DNA of 64,000 nt from Acetobacter orientalis. GTDB taxonomy: Bacteria; Pseudomonadota; Alphaproteobacteria; Acetobacterales; Acetobacteraceae. Positions 44,025-52,815 of this stretch are shown here, in pieces. Made by a program: the position numbers and the translations under genes. The stretch covers positions 62,001 to 126,000 of the forward strand of contig NZ_BAMX01000010.1 of assembly GCF_000963965.1 (NCBI RefSeq), in the 5' to 3' direction. The notes below the pieces were generated by a model. The model was not told where the DNA came from. It ran no database searches and saw only the letters and a list, made by a program, of their open reading frames with translations. Every line of letters begins with the position of its first letter. The stretch's first letter is position 1.

Positions 44025-44284
44025 ACGCTCTGTCCTGCCACGTTTATAAAAATAGGCTTGGGCTTAACGCCTGCCTGCCCCTGCTTTGCCTTTGTGCACA
44101 AAGCCTACTCCCCCCTTAGCCGTCAAGCATAGCACGCCAGCACCTACGCTGTTGCGTGCCTTTAATAGGCTTTTAGCACGCGCTAACTATTTCCCACCGT
44201 GCATAGCAAGTGCTAGGCAGGCATACTCAGTTCTGCCACGCAGGCTCTGCCGTTTTACACGCCTAAACCAAGAGTGCTTTGCCC

Positions 44285-45394
44285 ATGCCCCACCCGCCAG
44301 CTTCTGGCCCCCACCAAGGTGCTGCCTCTGGCTTTAGGCCCGATGCACGCCTAACCGTGCAGGCCATTCAAGCAGCGTACCGGGCAACATTGCGCAAACG
44401 CTGCCAAAAGCTGGCCCTGCTGGTGCTAGCTATTATTGCGTCTTGCATGGCAGACTTTGCCATTGGGCCTGCGGGGCTTTCACCCACAACCATACTGCAC
44501 GTGTTGCTCCACCCGACTACGGCTCCAGCAACACAAAGCATTATTATTTGGCAAATACGCCTGCCTTACACGCTTATGGCTGTGTGTGTTGGGGCAGCCC
44601 TTGGCCTTGCCGGGGCTGAAATGCAAACCATTTTAGCAAACCCGCTTGCCAGCCCGTTTACACTTGGCCTTTCTGCAGCCTCTGCCTTTGGGGCATCACT
44701 TATTATTGTGCTTGGCCTACAGGCTGCCGGAATTTCTGAAAACTTACTTATAACAGCAAGCTCTTTTTTCTTTGCTCTTATATCAGCCTTATTGCTTGAT
44801 GGTGTAAGCCGCACACGCCAAGCCAGTACCAGCACAGTTGTGCTTTTTGGCATTGCTTTGGTTTTTAGTTTTCAAGCGCTTGTGTCACTCATGCAGTTTT
44901 TAGCCAGTGAAGACGCCCTGCAAGACCTCGTATTCTGGACATTGGGCAGCTTAACGCGGGCCACATGGCCAAAAGTTGGGCTACTTGCCAGTGTTGGTGC
45001 GCTTATAAGCCTTTTTTCTTACCGTGCGGCATGGAGCCTGACCACCCTACGCATGGGCGAAGAGCGCGCCGCAAGCCTTGGGGTTGATGTGCCCCGCATA
45101 CGCCGGGCCGCCTTACTACGCATAAGTTTGCTGTCTGCACTGGCCGTATCTTTTGTAGGTATTATTGGCTTTGTGGGCTTGGTAGCCCCCCATATAGCCC
45201 GCCGCCTACTGGGGGAAGACCACCGCTTTTACCTACCCGGCAGCATGGCGGCGGGGGCACTTATTCTCTCCCTTTCAGCCCTAGCGGCACGGGTATTGGT
45301 GCCGGGTATTGTTGTGCCCACAGGTATTGTCACCTCTTTGGTGGGCATTCCCTTTTTTTTAGCCATTGTACTCCGCCGAGAAGACGGGGTGTAA
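44285..45394 (+). CDS. FecCD-family iron(III)/corrinoid ABC transporter permease
   Basis: 369 aa with about ten membrane helices. Signatures: RLPYTLMAVCVGAALGLAGAEMQTILANPLASPFTLGLSAASAFGA and the cytoplasmic coupling helix LGVDVPRIRR, then GFVGLVAPHIARRLLGEDHRFYLPGS. The permease for iron-siderophore, haem or vitamin B12 works as a homodimer with the ATPase encoded next (3 nt apart). The ATG at 44285 is used; a TTG two codons upstream also fits. No periplasmic binding protein gene is adjacent. Confidence 0.9.
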   Translation: MPHPPASGPHQGAASGFRPDARLTVQAIQAAYRATLRKRCQKLALLVLAIIASCMADFAIGPAGLSPTTILHVLLHPTTAPATQSIIIWQIRLPYTLMAVCVGAALGLAGAEMQTILANPLASPFTLGLSAASAFGASLIIVLGLQAAGISENLLITASSFFFALISALLLDGVSRTRQASTSTVVLFGIALVFSFQALVSLMQFLASEDALQDLVFWTLGSLTRATWPKVGLLASVGALISLFSYRAAWSLTTLRMGEERAASLGVDVPRIRRAALLRISLLSALAVSFVGIIGFVGLVAPHIARRLLGEDHRFYLPGSMAAGALILSLSALAARVLVPGIVVPTGIVTSLVGIPFFLAIVLRREDGV

Positions 45395-45397
45395 AAT

Positions 45398-46219
45398 ATG
45401 GTTATGGCCACACCCAGTTCCACCCCCTCCTACCCCAACGCCTTATTGGCCACGCATGTCAGCGTGCGCTATGGGCACAACACCATTTTGCACGATGTGA
45501 CTGCTGGCCCGTTTCAGCCTGGCAAAATGAGTGCACTACTTGGCCCTAACGGCAGCGGTAAATCTACGCTCATGCGGGCCATAGCCGGACTTGCCCCCAT
45601 TACGGGGGCAGCATGCGTTACCCTTGGGGGCCCCCCCCTGTCTGGCATGCCCTTGGCTAAACGCACACAACACTGCCTGTATTTACCACAAGCTTTACCA
45701 GCCCCAGCACAACTGCCAGTGCTAGAAGCCCTTATAGCCGCCCGCCATACAGGGGCACTCCCCCCTTCTTGTTTACAGGAAGATGACGTGGAAGCCGCTA
45801 TGAACTGGCTAGAAAAATTCGAAATTGCGCATTTAGCCATGCGTAACATGAGCACACTTTCAGGCGGGCAACGACAGTTGGTGGGCCTAGCCCAAGCCCT
45901 AAGCCGCAACCCTAAAGCGCTCTTGCTCGATGAGCCCTTAAGCGCCCTAGACCTACACCACCAATACGCCGTTATGGCGCTGCTACGCCGCGAAACCACA
46001 CAGCACCAACTTGTAAGCGTACTCGTTTTGCATGACCTCAACATAGCCCTCAACATGACAGACCACGTTGTTGTGGTGCACGAAGGCCACCTAAAAGCAG
46101 CAGGCCCACCAACAGACGTGCTAACCCCCGCTTTGCTACGAGACGTTTACAAAGTAAACGCTCATATAGAGCAAGGGTCTGACGGCAAATACTTTGTAAG
46201 TGTTGACGGTATATCCTAA
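45398..46219 (+). CDS. FecE/BtuD-type ABC transporter ATPase
   Basis: 273 aa. Walker A LLGPNGSGKSTLM (about 49-61), Q-loop YLPQALPAP, signature LSGGQRQLVGLAQAL, Walker B ALLLDEPLSALDL and H-loop VLVLHDLNIALNM are all intact. The substrate class follows from the adjoining FecCD permease. It is followed by a short hairpin (TAAGGGC/GCCCTTA, 46294-46313) shared with the end of selO. Confidence 0.92.
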   Translation: MVMATPSSTPSYPNALLATHVSVRYGHNTILHDVTAGPFQPGKMSALLGPNGSGKSTLMRAIAGLAPITGAACVTLGGPPLSGMPLAKRTQHCLYLPQALPAPAQLPVLEALIAARHTGALPPSCLQEDDVEAAMNWLEKFEIAHLAMRNMSTLSGGQRQLVGLAQALSRNPKALLLDEPLSALDLHHQYAVMALLRRETTQHQLVSVLVLHDLNIALNMTDHVVVVHEGHLKAAGPPTDVLTPALLRDVYKVNAHIEQGSDGKYFVSVDGIS

Positions 46220-46310
46220 AAGTTTATCAAAACAGACATTACCCTTACCAACATTATGCGCTGGCCAAAAGCTTTAGACCACACAAACAGCGTTAAGGGC
46301 CAAAACGCCC

Positions 46311-47819
46311 TTACGTACCACAAAAAGTATGCTCTACCACCTCATGCGGTTGCGCTGGGCGTGCATACTGCGCCCGGCCTGTCTGTTCTTGGTATGGGTT
46401 TGTTGTTACTGCCAACAAGGTTTCAAACGCGCTATCATCTTCTTGTCTTATAGCTTTACTAATCATGTCTTCAACCAAATGGTTGCGGGGAATATAAAGG
46501 GGGTTTACCGCTTGCATTGCCGCTGCTCGCGCGGCGGGTGTAACCGCCCCCTCTTGCGCAAGCCTATGCCGCCATGCTGGCAACCATTCGGCTAAAGCGC
46601 TTAGCACTCTATGGCTTGCAGGTAACTGTGCACCAACGGCTAGGGTATGCTCGGCAAGCTCTGGCGTGGGCTGCATCACTTCAGTTTGGCTCAAGGTTCT
46701 AAAGGTTTGTGTAAAATCGAGCCTGTTTTTGTGCATGACGGTTAGTAATTTCTGCACCAACGCACCATCTTCAGCCAAGGGTTGGGTTAACCCAATTTTG
46801 GCCCGCATACCTGCCAAATACGCGGTTTGAAATTGCGCCTCAAACTGGTTTAACGCCTTTTGGGCCAGTTCAATGGCGACAGTCTCTTCTTCTGCCAGCA
46901 AAGGCAGTAGGGCTTCGGCTAGGCGGGTTAAGTCCCACAGGGCCATACTGGGTTGGTTGGCATAAGCATAGCGGCCGCGCTCATCAATAAAGCTAAAAAC
47001 CGTGCTAGGGTCGTAGTGTTCCATAAAAGCGCATGGGCCGTAATCGAGCGTTTCACCCGATATAGCCATATTGTCTGTGTTCATCACACCATGAATAAAG
47101 CCAAGGTTCATCCATTTTGCCACCAACTGGGCTTGGGCGATAATAACGCTTTCTAAAAATACTAGATACGGCATAGCACTCTGCGCGGCCTGCGGGTAAT
47201 GCCGTGCTATAGCGTAGTCAGCCAATAACCGCAGGCCAGCATGGTCTTCTCGCGCGGCAAAAAACTGGAACGTACCCACCCGAATATGGCTTGCCGCCAC
47301 ACGCGCCAACACGGCACCGGGTAGGGGTGTTTCGCGGTAAACACGCTCGCCCGTGCGTACGGCGGCAAGGGCGCGCGTTGTTGGCACGCCAAGAGCCGCC
47401 ATGGCCTCGCTCATCACATATTCACGCAGTACCGGGCCAAGGGCTGCGCGGCCATCCCCCCTACGAGAAAAAGCCGTGCGCCCTGCCCCTTTAAGCTGAA
47501 TTTCGCGCACATGGCCGCTTGCGTCTGTTACATCTCCCAACAGCATGGCGCGGCCATCACCTAATTGGGGTACAAAATGGCCAAACTGGTGCCCGGCATA
47601 GGCTAGAGCTATTGGCGTTACCCCCTCTGGCATGGTGTGCCCGGCCAGCATGTTTATACCCTCAGCACTGGCAAGCCATACTGGGTCTAGCCCCAAGGTT
47701 TGGGCCAAAGGGGTATTGAGCTTAATCAAACTTGGGCTGCTCACAGGGGTTAGGCTTGCGGGCGCGTAAAACCGCTCAGGCAAGGCGGCATAACTTTGGG
47801 TGAGCGTAAAATGTGTCAT
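46311..47819 (-). CDS. selO: SelO-type protein adenylyltransferase (pseudokinase fold)
   Basis: 502 aa. SelO transfers AMP from ATP to hydroxyl residues of redox-related proteins. Landmarks: LAYAGHQFGHFVPQLGDGRAMLLGD, REIQLKGAGRTAFSRRGDGRAALGPVLREYVMSEAMAALGVPTTRALA (nucleotide-binding loop and Lys), and HGVMNTDNMAISGETLDYGPCAFM with the catalytic Asn/Asp pair. The C-terminal Cys in FCGT is at the position that is redox-active (Sec in animals). It is convergent with the FecE-like gene. The ATG at 47819 gives the usual N-terminus SYAALPERFYA. Confidence 0.94.
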   Translation of the reverse strand: MTHFTLTQSYAALPERFYAPASLTPVSSPSLIKLNTPLAQTLGLDPVWLASAEGINMLAGHTMPEGVTPIALAYAGHQFGHFVPQLGDGRAMLLGDVTDASGHVREIQLKGAGRTAFSRRGDGRAALGPVLREYVMSEAMAALGVPTTRALAAVRTGERVYRETPLPGAVLARVAASHIRVGTFQFFAAREDHAGLRLLADYAIARHYPQAAQSAMPYLVFLESVIIAQAQLVAKWMNLGFIHGVMNTDNMAISGETLDYGPCAFMEHYDPSTVFSFIDERGRYAYANQPSMALWDLTRLAEALLPLLAEEETVAIELAQKALNQFEAQFQTAYLAGMRAKIGLTQPLAEDGALVQKLLTVMHKNRLDFTQTFRTLSQTEVMQPTPELAEHTLAVGAQLPASHRVLSALAEWLPAWRHRLAQEGAVTPAARAAAMQAVNPLYIPRNHLVEDMISKAIRQEDDSAFETLLAVTTNPYQEQTGRAQYARPAQPHEVVEHTFCGT

Positions 47820-48136
47820 TCTTCTTTTTATCCCAGCTTGAGCAAAAGCGTGTCCGGTGCTGCCGGGCTGCCCACACTCCCTTTTCTAAATAGGGTGGCA
47901 AGCACGGCAATACTAGGCACGAAGGCTGCCAAACAGGGGGCTAGACTGACGCAGCCCAGCAGTAAACGGCACTAAAACCGTGCAACGCTGTGCTTATCGT
48001 TGTGGCTCTGGCCCTGCCTGTATGATCATGTTAGGGTTCGGCCCCTTAAAAAGGCTATTGTTACCCTGCTACCATATAGCCCCCAAATAAACCGGACACT
48101 CGTCCAGCCCCTAAGGCCGCGGAGACGCCACACGTT
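47820..48136. other. Divergent intergenic region
   Basis: About 315 bp between selO (left) and ilvE (right). It should hold both promoters. No hairpin, repeat or small frame stands out. Confidence 0.4.
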
Positions 48137-49231
48137 ATGAGCACGAAAAGAGAGACTGCCTTTAAAATTACCCCAAAGGCCGATGCCATTTCCGCCACAG
48201 AGCGCGCAGCTCTGTTGGAAAACCCCGGTTTTGGCCGCGTCTTTTCGGATCATATGGCTGTTGTAACCTACACAGAGGGCAAAGGCTGGCACTCAGCCGA
48301 AATTCTGCCCCGCCAGCCCTTGCTGCTAGACCCCGCTGCCTCTGTACTGCACTACGCGCAGGAAATTTTTGAGGGCATGAAGGCCTACCGCGCTCCTAAC
48401 GGCCAGCCGCAGTTTTTCCGCCCAGATGCAAACGCCCGCCGTTTCCGCAAATCGGCTGAGCGTATGGCTATGGCACAAGTGCCAGAAGAACTGTTTTTGG
48501 ACGCGGTTAACCAGCTTGTAAAAATTGATGCTGGCTGGATTCCTGACCCAGAAGTAGGCACGCTCTATCTGCGCCCCTTCATGATTGCGACCGAAACCGC
48601 ATTGGGCGTTAAGCCATCTTCTGAATACAAATTTATTGTTATTGCGTGTGCTGCTGGCGAATATTTCTCCAAAGATGCAGGCCCGGTAACAGTTTGGGTT
48701 GAAGAGCGCACCGTGCGGGCTTCTCGCGGTGGAACGGGTGAGGCCAAATGCGGTGGCAACTACGCCGCAAGCCTTACCGCCCAGCAGGAAGCCAAAGCCA
48801 ATGGCTGCCACCAAGTGCTCTTTCTTGACGCAAACGAGCGTAAATGGATTGAGGAAATGGGCGGCATGAACGTAATGGCCGTTATGGATGACGGCTCGCT
48901 CATTACCCCCCCCCTTGGCGGCACCATCCTGCCCGGCATTACCCGTGACTCCCTGCTAACACTAGCACGGGACAAAGGCTTGAGTGTACGTGAAGAGCCC
49001 TATGCTATTGAACAGCTCTATGCTGATGCAGCCTCTGGCCACCTGCGCGAGCTCTTTGCCTGTGGCACAGCAGCCGTTGTTACCCCCATTGGTACGCTAA
49101 AAAGTGCAGAAGGCACGCACCAGATTAGCAACCAAACCGGCAAGGTTACCGCAGAACTGCGCAAAGCCCTGTGCGACATACAGTTTGGCCGTGCGCCAGA
49201 CCCGCACAACTGGGTACACACAGTTGGCTAA
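48137..49231 (+). CDS. ilvE: Branched-chain amino-acid aminotransferase
   Basis: 364 aa, fold-type IV PLP enzyme. YAQEIFEGMKAYR, RPFMIATETALGVKPS and the PLP lysine in GTGEAKCGGNYAASL are family markers. EEMGGMNVMAVMDDG and LPGITRDSLLTLARD follow. The size fits the longer BCAT class seen in alphaproteobacteria and eukaryotes. It performs the last step of valine, leucine and isoleucine synthesis. A strong terminator follows. Confidence 0.95.
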   Translation: MSTKRETAFKITPKADAISATERAALLENPGFGRVFSDHMAVVTYTEGKGWHSAEILPRQPLLLDPAASVLHYAQEIFEGMKAYRAPNGQPQFFRPDANARRFRKSAERMAMAQVPEELFLDAVNQLVKIDAGWIPDPEVGTLYLRPFMIATETALGVKPSSEYKFIVIACAAGEYFSKDAGPVTVWVEERTVRASRGGTGEAKCGGNYAASLTAQQEAKANGCHQVLFLDANERKWIEEMGGMNVMAVMDDGSLITPPLGGTILPGITRDSLLTLARDKGLSVREEPYAIEQLYADAASGHLRELFACGTAAVVTPIGTLKSAEGTHQISNQTGKVTAELRKALCDIQFGRAPDPHNWVHTVG

Positions 49232-49280
49232 TAGCCTGTGCCTACACTGCAAAAGAGCGTAACCTCTTTTGCAAGCTTAC

Positions 49281-49309
49281 AACGCCCGGCCTTACCGCCG
49301 GGCGTTTTT
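49281..49309 (+). terminator. Intrinsic terminator of ilvE
   Basis: AACGCCCGGC-CTTACC-GCCGGGCGTT stem-loop followed by T residues to 49309, about 50 bp after the stop. Confidence 0.92.
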
Positions 49310-49310
49310 G

Positions 49311-50168
49311 TTATGGGCTGGGTGTTAAAGGAGAATGGTGCGCTGCATCTTCCTCTATCGCGCAGGTTTGGGCATCGGGTTGAGTGCCGTGGGCTTTTAG
49401 GATTGCCAATTCTGCTCGGGCTGCCTCCATATCAGCACGGAAGTCTGCATCACCGTGCATGGTGGCAATTTCTGCCGCCCCAACAAGGTAGCCTTCCTGC
49501 ACATCGCTTACCCAATGCACACCGCATATAATCCGGCTTTCGCCGTACACACGCCCCCGCTGGAGCAAAGCGGTGCTCCGTTCTGGCAAAAGCTCAGACA
49601 GCACCAAAGCTGTACTCCACCCCCATGTTGTATGCCCAGACGGATACGCCCCAGAACTTGAAAGCCGCCACCTATCACCTTCCGTGCAAACGGCTTCATG
49701 CGTACCCACAAATGGGCGCGGGCGCTGCCAATGGTCTTTGGCCAGCTTAACATCTGCCTTTTCTGATTGGCGCACTTTATGCAGTAGCGCTACAAGATGG
49801 GGGGCTTTGTCTGCATCCAGCACAAAACCTGCCGCGCAAGAAAACCCTTTAAGCATAGCCGGAATATGCTCAACAGCATCGGCTTGCGCTAAAGCCCAGC
49901 GCGCACTGCCTTGTAGGGCACGGGTCTGGGCAAATACGGTATCATCTTCTTGTTGGCGGGCGGTACCGGCAACAGGGGGTGGGGGCAAATAAGCCGTAGC
50001 ATCAGGTGCCGTATCAGCAACATGGTAGGGCGCAGTATGACGCACCTGTGTTGGCTCTAATACTGTCTGGTTTTGTGCACGCGCAGCATACAAGCCGCCG
50101 CTTAAAGCCGCACCGGCTACAACACACAAAAGCATCAATCGTTTAGCGTGCATGCTGCTCTTTTTCAC
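49311..50168 (-). CDS. Class A non-specific acid phosphatase (PAP2 superfamily), exported
   Basis: 285 aa with a signal peptide (MLLCVVAGAALSGGLYAARA). The PAP2 catalytic triplet is complete: KDHWQRPRP (K-x6-R-P), PSGHTTWGWS and SRIICGVHWVSD. These are the Lys/Arg, His and Arg-His residues of vanadate-binding phosphatases. GAYPSGHT is the class A acid phosphatase signature. It works in the periplasm on phosphomonoesters. Either the ATG at 50168 or Met6 could start it. The stop lies at the ilvE terminator. Confidence 0.92.
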   Translation of the reverse strand: MKKSSMHAKRLMLLCVVAGAALSGGLYAARAQNQTVLEPTQVRHTAPYHVADTAPDATAYLPPPPVAGTARQQEDDTVFAQTRALQGSARWALAQADAVEHIPAMLKGFSCAAGFVLDADKAPHLVALLHKVRQSEKADVKLAKDHWQRPRPFVGTHEAVCTEGDRWRLSSSGAYPSGHTTWGWSTALVLSELLPERSTALLQRGRVYGESRIICGVHWVSDVQEGYLVGAAEIATMHGDADFRADMEAARAELAILKAHGTQPDAQTCAIEEDAAHHSPLTPSP

Positions 50169-50413
50169 CCTTTACTCTGTAATCTTTTATTGCTGTGCCA
50201 GTTAGCCTAGCAAACGCACAACATACCACCCAATGACCCTACTGGCTGCAGCGGTTATGGGCCACGCAAGTGTTTACGCATACAGCACTCAAAAACTTAA
50301 GCATGAAAATACCTCAGAAAAGGCCTTTTCATAAAACTGTCACATGACCTTTATTTATAAAAATTTCTTTAACTATAAAAAAACTCTAATAAAACACATA
50401 AATAACTCCTCCT

Positions 50414-50743
50414 TTAGTGCGTACGCGAAAACAAATTAATCACCAAAACACCCGCCATAATAAGTGCTATTCCTATTATAGCCGCCCAATCCAGAGATTG
50501 CTTAAACACAAAAAAACCAATGAGAGAAATAAGAACAATGCCAACACCCGACCAAATGGCATACACAATACCTGTTGGAATTGTTTTCATGGTTAGAGAC
50601 AACAAATAAAACGCGCAGCAATACCCAATCACACTCAGCACTGTAGGCCATAGGCGGCTAAACCCGTTACTGGCTTTAAGGCACGACGTAGCAAACACCT
50701 CGCTCACTATGGCTCCGGCCAGGCACAGGTAGGTTTTATCCAA
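50414..50743 (-). CDS. Small multidrug resistance (SMR/EmrE-like) transporter
   Basis: 109 aa, four membrane helices. The essential Glu lies in LCLAGAIVSEVFATSCLKAS, matching EmrE Glu14. IPTGIVYAIWSGVGIVLISLIG is the conserved helix-3 segment. The frame is open to 50785 inside the porin gene. The TTG at 50743 has AAGGAA at 9 nt and gives the normal SMR length, so I choose it. It pumps cationic drugs or guanidinium by proton exchange as a dual-topology dimer. It follows the porin on the same strand. Confidence 0.9.
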   Translation of the reverse strand: MDKTYLCLAGAIVSEVFATSCLKASNGFSRLWPTVLSVIGYCCAFYLLSLTMKTIPTGIVYAIWSGVGIVLISLIGFFVFKQSLDWAAIIGIALIMAGVLVINLFSRTH

Positions 50744-50756
50744 AACAGGGCTTTCC

Positions 50757-52640
50757 TTAAAAAGACAGGCGTGAGTGTAGGCCAAATATCAGCTCATCAG
50801 CCACTTTATGGCCCGGCCAGTTACTATTTTCCAACCCGCCAGATGGGTTAAAAATATACTGAAAATCTGGCTGCAAAACAAACCACGGCTTTACCTCTGC
50901 TTGGTACGTAACTTCTAGGTGGTTTTCCGTACCCGGTGGCCGCAAACCCTGCGTGCGGTAATACATACGTGCACCATAGCTACCACGCCCAAGCCCCCAG
51001 CCTAAACCCAGCGTGTCGTTCTCGCGGTTGGGGAAAGGGGCTTTCAGGTTTACCCCGGCATCTACACCGTAGCTTATTAAGTTACGGTCGCCCTCATTAC
51101 CGGTAGCCCGCGCAAAAACACCCAACGATGTTGGAGATTTTCGGTAAGGCCGCCACACCATTTGGTCTATAATGCCATAAAGCAGCCAATTACCCCGCAC
51201 CATGCGGGGCTGTACGTTTTGCCCCTGTGCATAGGCAGCACCCAACACTTGCCCTGTGCTGGTATAGCGCCAGTCTGGAAAGCGGGCCGTGTCATAATAC
51301 CCACCCAGCTTATACACACCGGGCAGGCCATGTGCTTTGGCACTCCTGCCCTCTGGCGCATCATGGCCTTCTGCATTCAGGGCGTATTGTATTTCACCCA
51401 TAAGCAAAGCCCCTGTGCCCATATTAAAACGGCAGCCACAAGCGTTATGAGTATTCTGGCTTGTGGGGTCAGCCACATTGCCTAGCCCACCATTTTGCGC
51501 ATCAAACGAGTTCCAACGGTTGCCCGGTGGGTTGTCATCTGCTGCGGCAAACATCAAGGTTAGGTTGGTTGCGGGCCTATAACGCACCCTCACGGCAGGA
51601 GAGGCCAACGGCCACGAAGGCCCGCCCGCATATAAATTGGCAGATGGCCCCATAGGCCAGCTAAAATTGGCGTTAAGATACAAAGCACCATACGTGCTTA
51701 TAACAAATTCTGTATCCAGATCCTGCTGGCCAATTTTAATATCCAGCTTATCGTCCCAAAAACCTTGTTCGTACCACAACTCAAACAAACGGGTGGAACG
51801 GTCTGCCTCAATACCGCTTACCGGGTTGTAGTTAAACAAACGATCTTGCGTAATTGAACGCCCATGAATTTGCAGAGCGCTCACATTAAACACGCCGTCT
51901 TTAAGGCCAATTAGTTTTTCAAGGTCAACAGTTAAAGTGGGCATGGTTACGCCATTAAAGGCAGGGCCTGTGCCAGCCCCCCGCCCCCCTGCAGGCGGCA
52001 CGCCGCCAGTCAGGTTGCCCCAAAGCTCATCTACTTCCTGAATATCCAGCGTCACGCCATAATGGCTTAACCACGGCCTAAGCCCCCAGACAGTGCCTAA
52101 TAGGGTGTCATCTGTATCTGAGTCTGTATCTGTTGTTACGTCATTATCTGTATCGGGCGCAGGGGGCGGTGTGGGCAGCGCGTTTTTACCCCGGCCAATG
52201 CGGCCTTGTGTGGCTTTGCCCGGTGCAAGCCCAACCCCACGCTGCGCCCCTGCCATACGCCGCATACGCATAGAAGCCGGGCCTATTCTTTGCACGGCGG
52301 GGCCAGAGTCCCCCAACCATTCTTGGTCTATAACAACCACGCGGCGGTCTGGCCGGGGGGCAAGCATGCGAGCGGGTATTTCAGGCGGGATCAGGGGCTC
52401 AGCCTCTACCGCGCGGTCTTCTGGCTGCACACCTTCTGGCGGTAGGTCTTGCGTGCTCTCTTCTGGGGGCAACGTTTCACGCACGCTTAGGCCAAGCCGC
52501 GTTGTCTGGGCCAAGCCACCTAGCGGGTATAGACTTACGCTGCCCCATAAACACACGGCCCCCAGCACGCGCATATGCCCGGCTATAACCCTGCCCCTTA
52601 TGCGGTGCGGTTTTGCTCTGCTCCCGGCTGTGGCGCTCAT
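50757..52640 (-). CDS. OprB-family carbohydrate-selective porin
   Basis: 627 aa. The C-terminal 430 residues are an OprB barrel: GVTLDIQEVDELWGNLTGG, LWYEQGFWDDKLDIKIGQQ, GLGWGLGRGSYGARMYYRTQG, YQAEVKPWFVLQPDFQYIFNPSGG and a terminal Phe. Ahead of it lie a signal peptide and about 150 residues of Pro/Arg-rich and Asp/Thr-rich sequence (PDTDNDVTTDTDSDTDD around 165-180), longer than in typical OprB. It would admit glucose and similar sugars. The ATG follows AAGGAG. Confidence 0.9.
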   Translation of the reverse strand: MSATAGSRAKPHRIRGRVIAGHMRVLGAVCLWGSVSLYPLGGLAQTTRLGLSVRETLPPEESTQDLPPEGVQPEDRAVEAEPLIPPEIPARMLAPRPDRRVVVIDQEWLGDSGPAVQRIGPASMRMRRMAGAQRGVGLAPGKATQGRIGRGKNALPTPPPAPDTDNDVTTDTDSDTDDTLLGTVWGLRPWLSHYGVTLDIQEVDELWGNLTGGVPPAGGRGAGTGPAFNGVTMPTLTVDLEKLIGLKDGVFNVSALQIHGRSITQDRLFNYNPVSGIEADRSTRLFELWYEQGFWDDKLDIKIGQQDLDTEFVISTYGALYLNANFSWPMGPSANLYAGGPSWPLASPAVRVRYRPATNLTLMFAAADDNPPGNRWNSFDAQNGGLGNVADPTSQNTHNACGCRFNMGTGALLMGEIQYALNAEGHDAPEGRSAKAHGLPGVYKLGGYYDTARFPDWRYTSTGQVLGAAYAQGQNVQPRMVRGNWLLYGIIDQMVWRPYRKSPTSLGVFARATGNEGDRNLISYGVDAGVNLKAPFPNRENDTLGLGWGLGRGSYGARMYYRTQGLRPPGTENHLEVTYQAEVKPWFVLQPDFQYIFNPSGGLENSNWPGHKVADELIFGLHSRLSF

Positions 52641-52815
52641 TACGCGCGTGGCTCCTTCTTTCTAACGCTCTTCAAACACTCACTATTCTCCTTAAGTGGG
52701 GCTTTGTTCAGCTTCCTGTCAGGTTGGTGCGGTATGTCTGCCCCTACCCTAAACAGTTTAACCCCATGCAGCCTTCCCTAAAGGCTACATACCCCACATA
52801 AGGTTTGAGCAGGAC

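Noticed and set aside
52093-52665. 190-codon frame opposite the porin N-terminal region
   Set aside because: Produced by the biased Pro/Arg/Asp codons of the porin extension.
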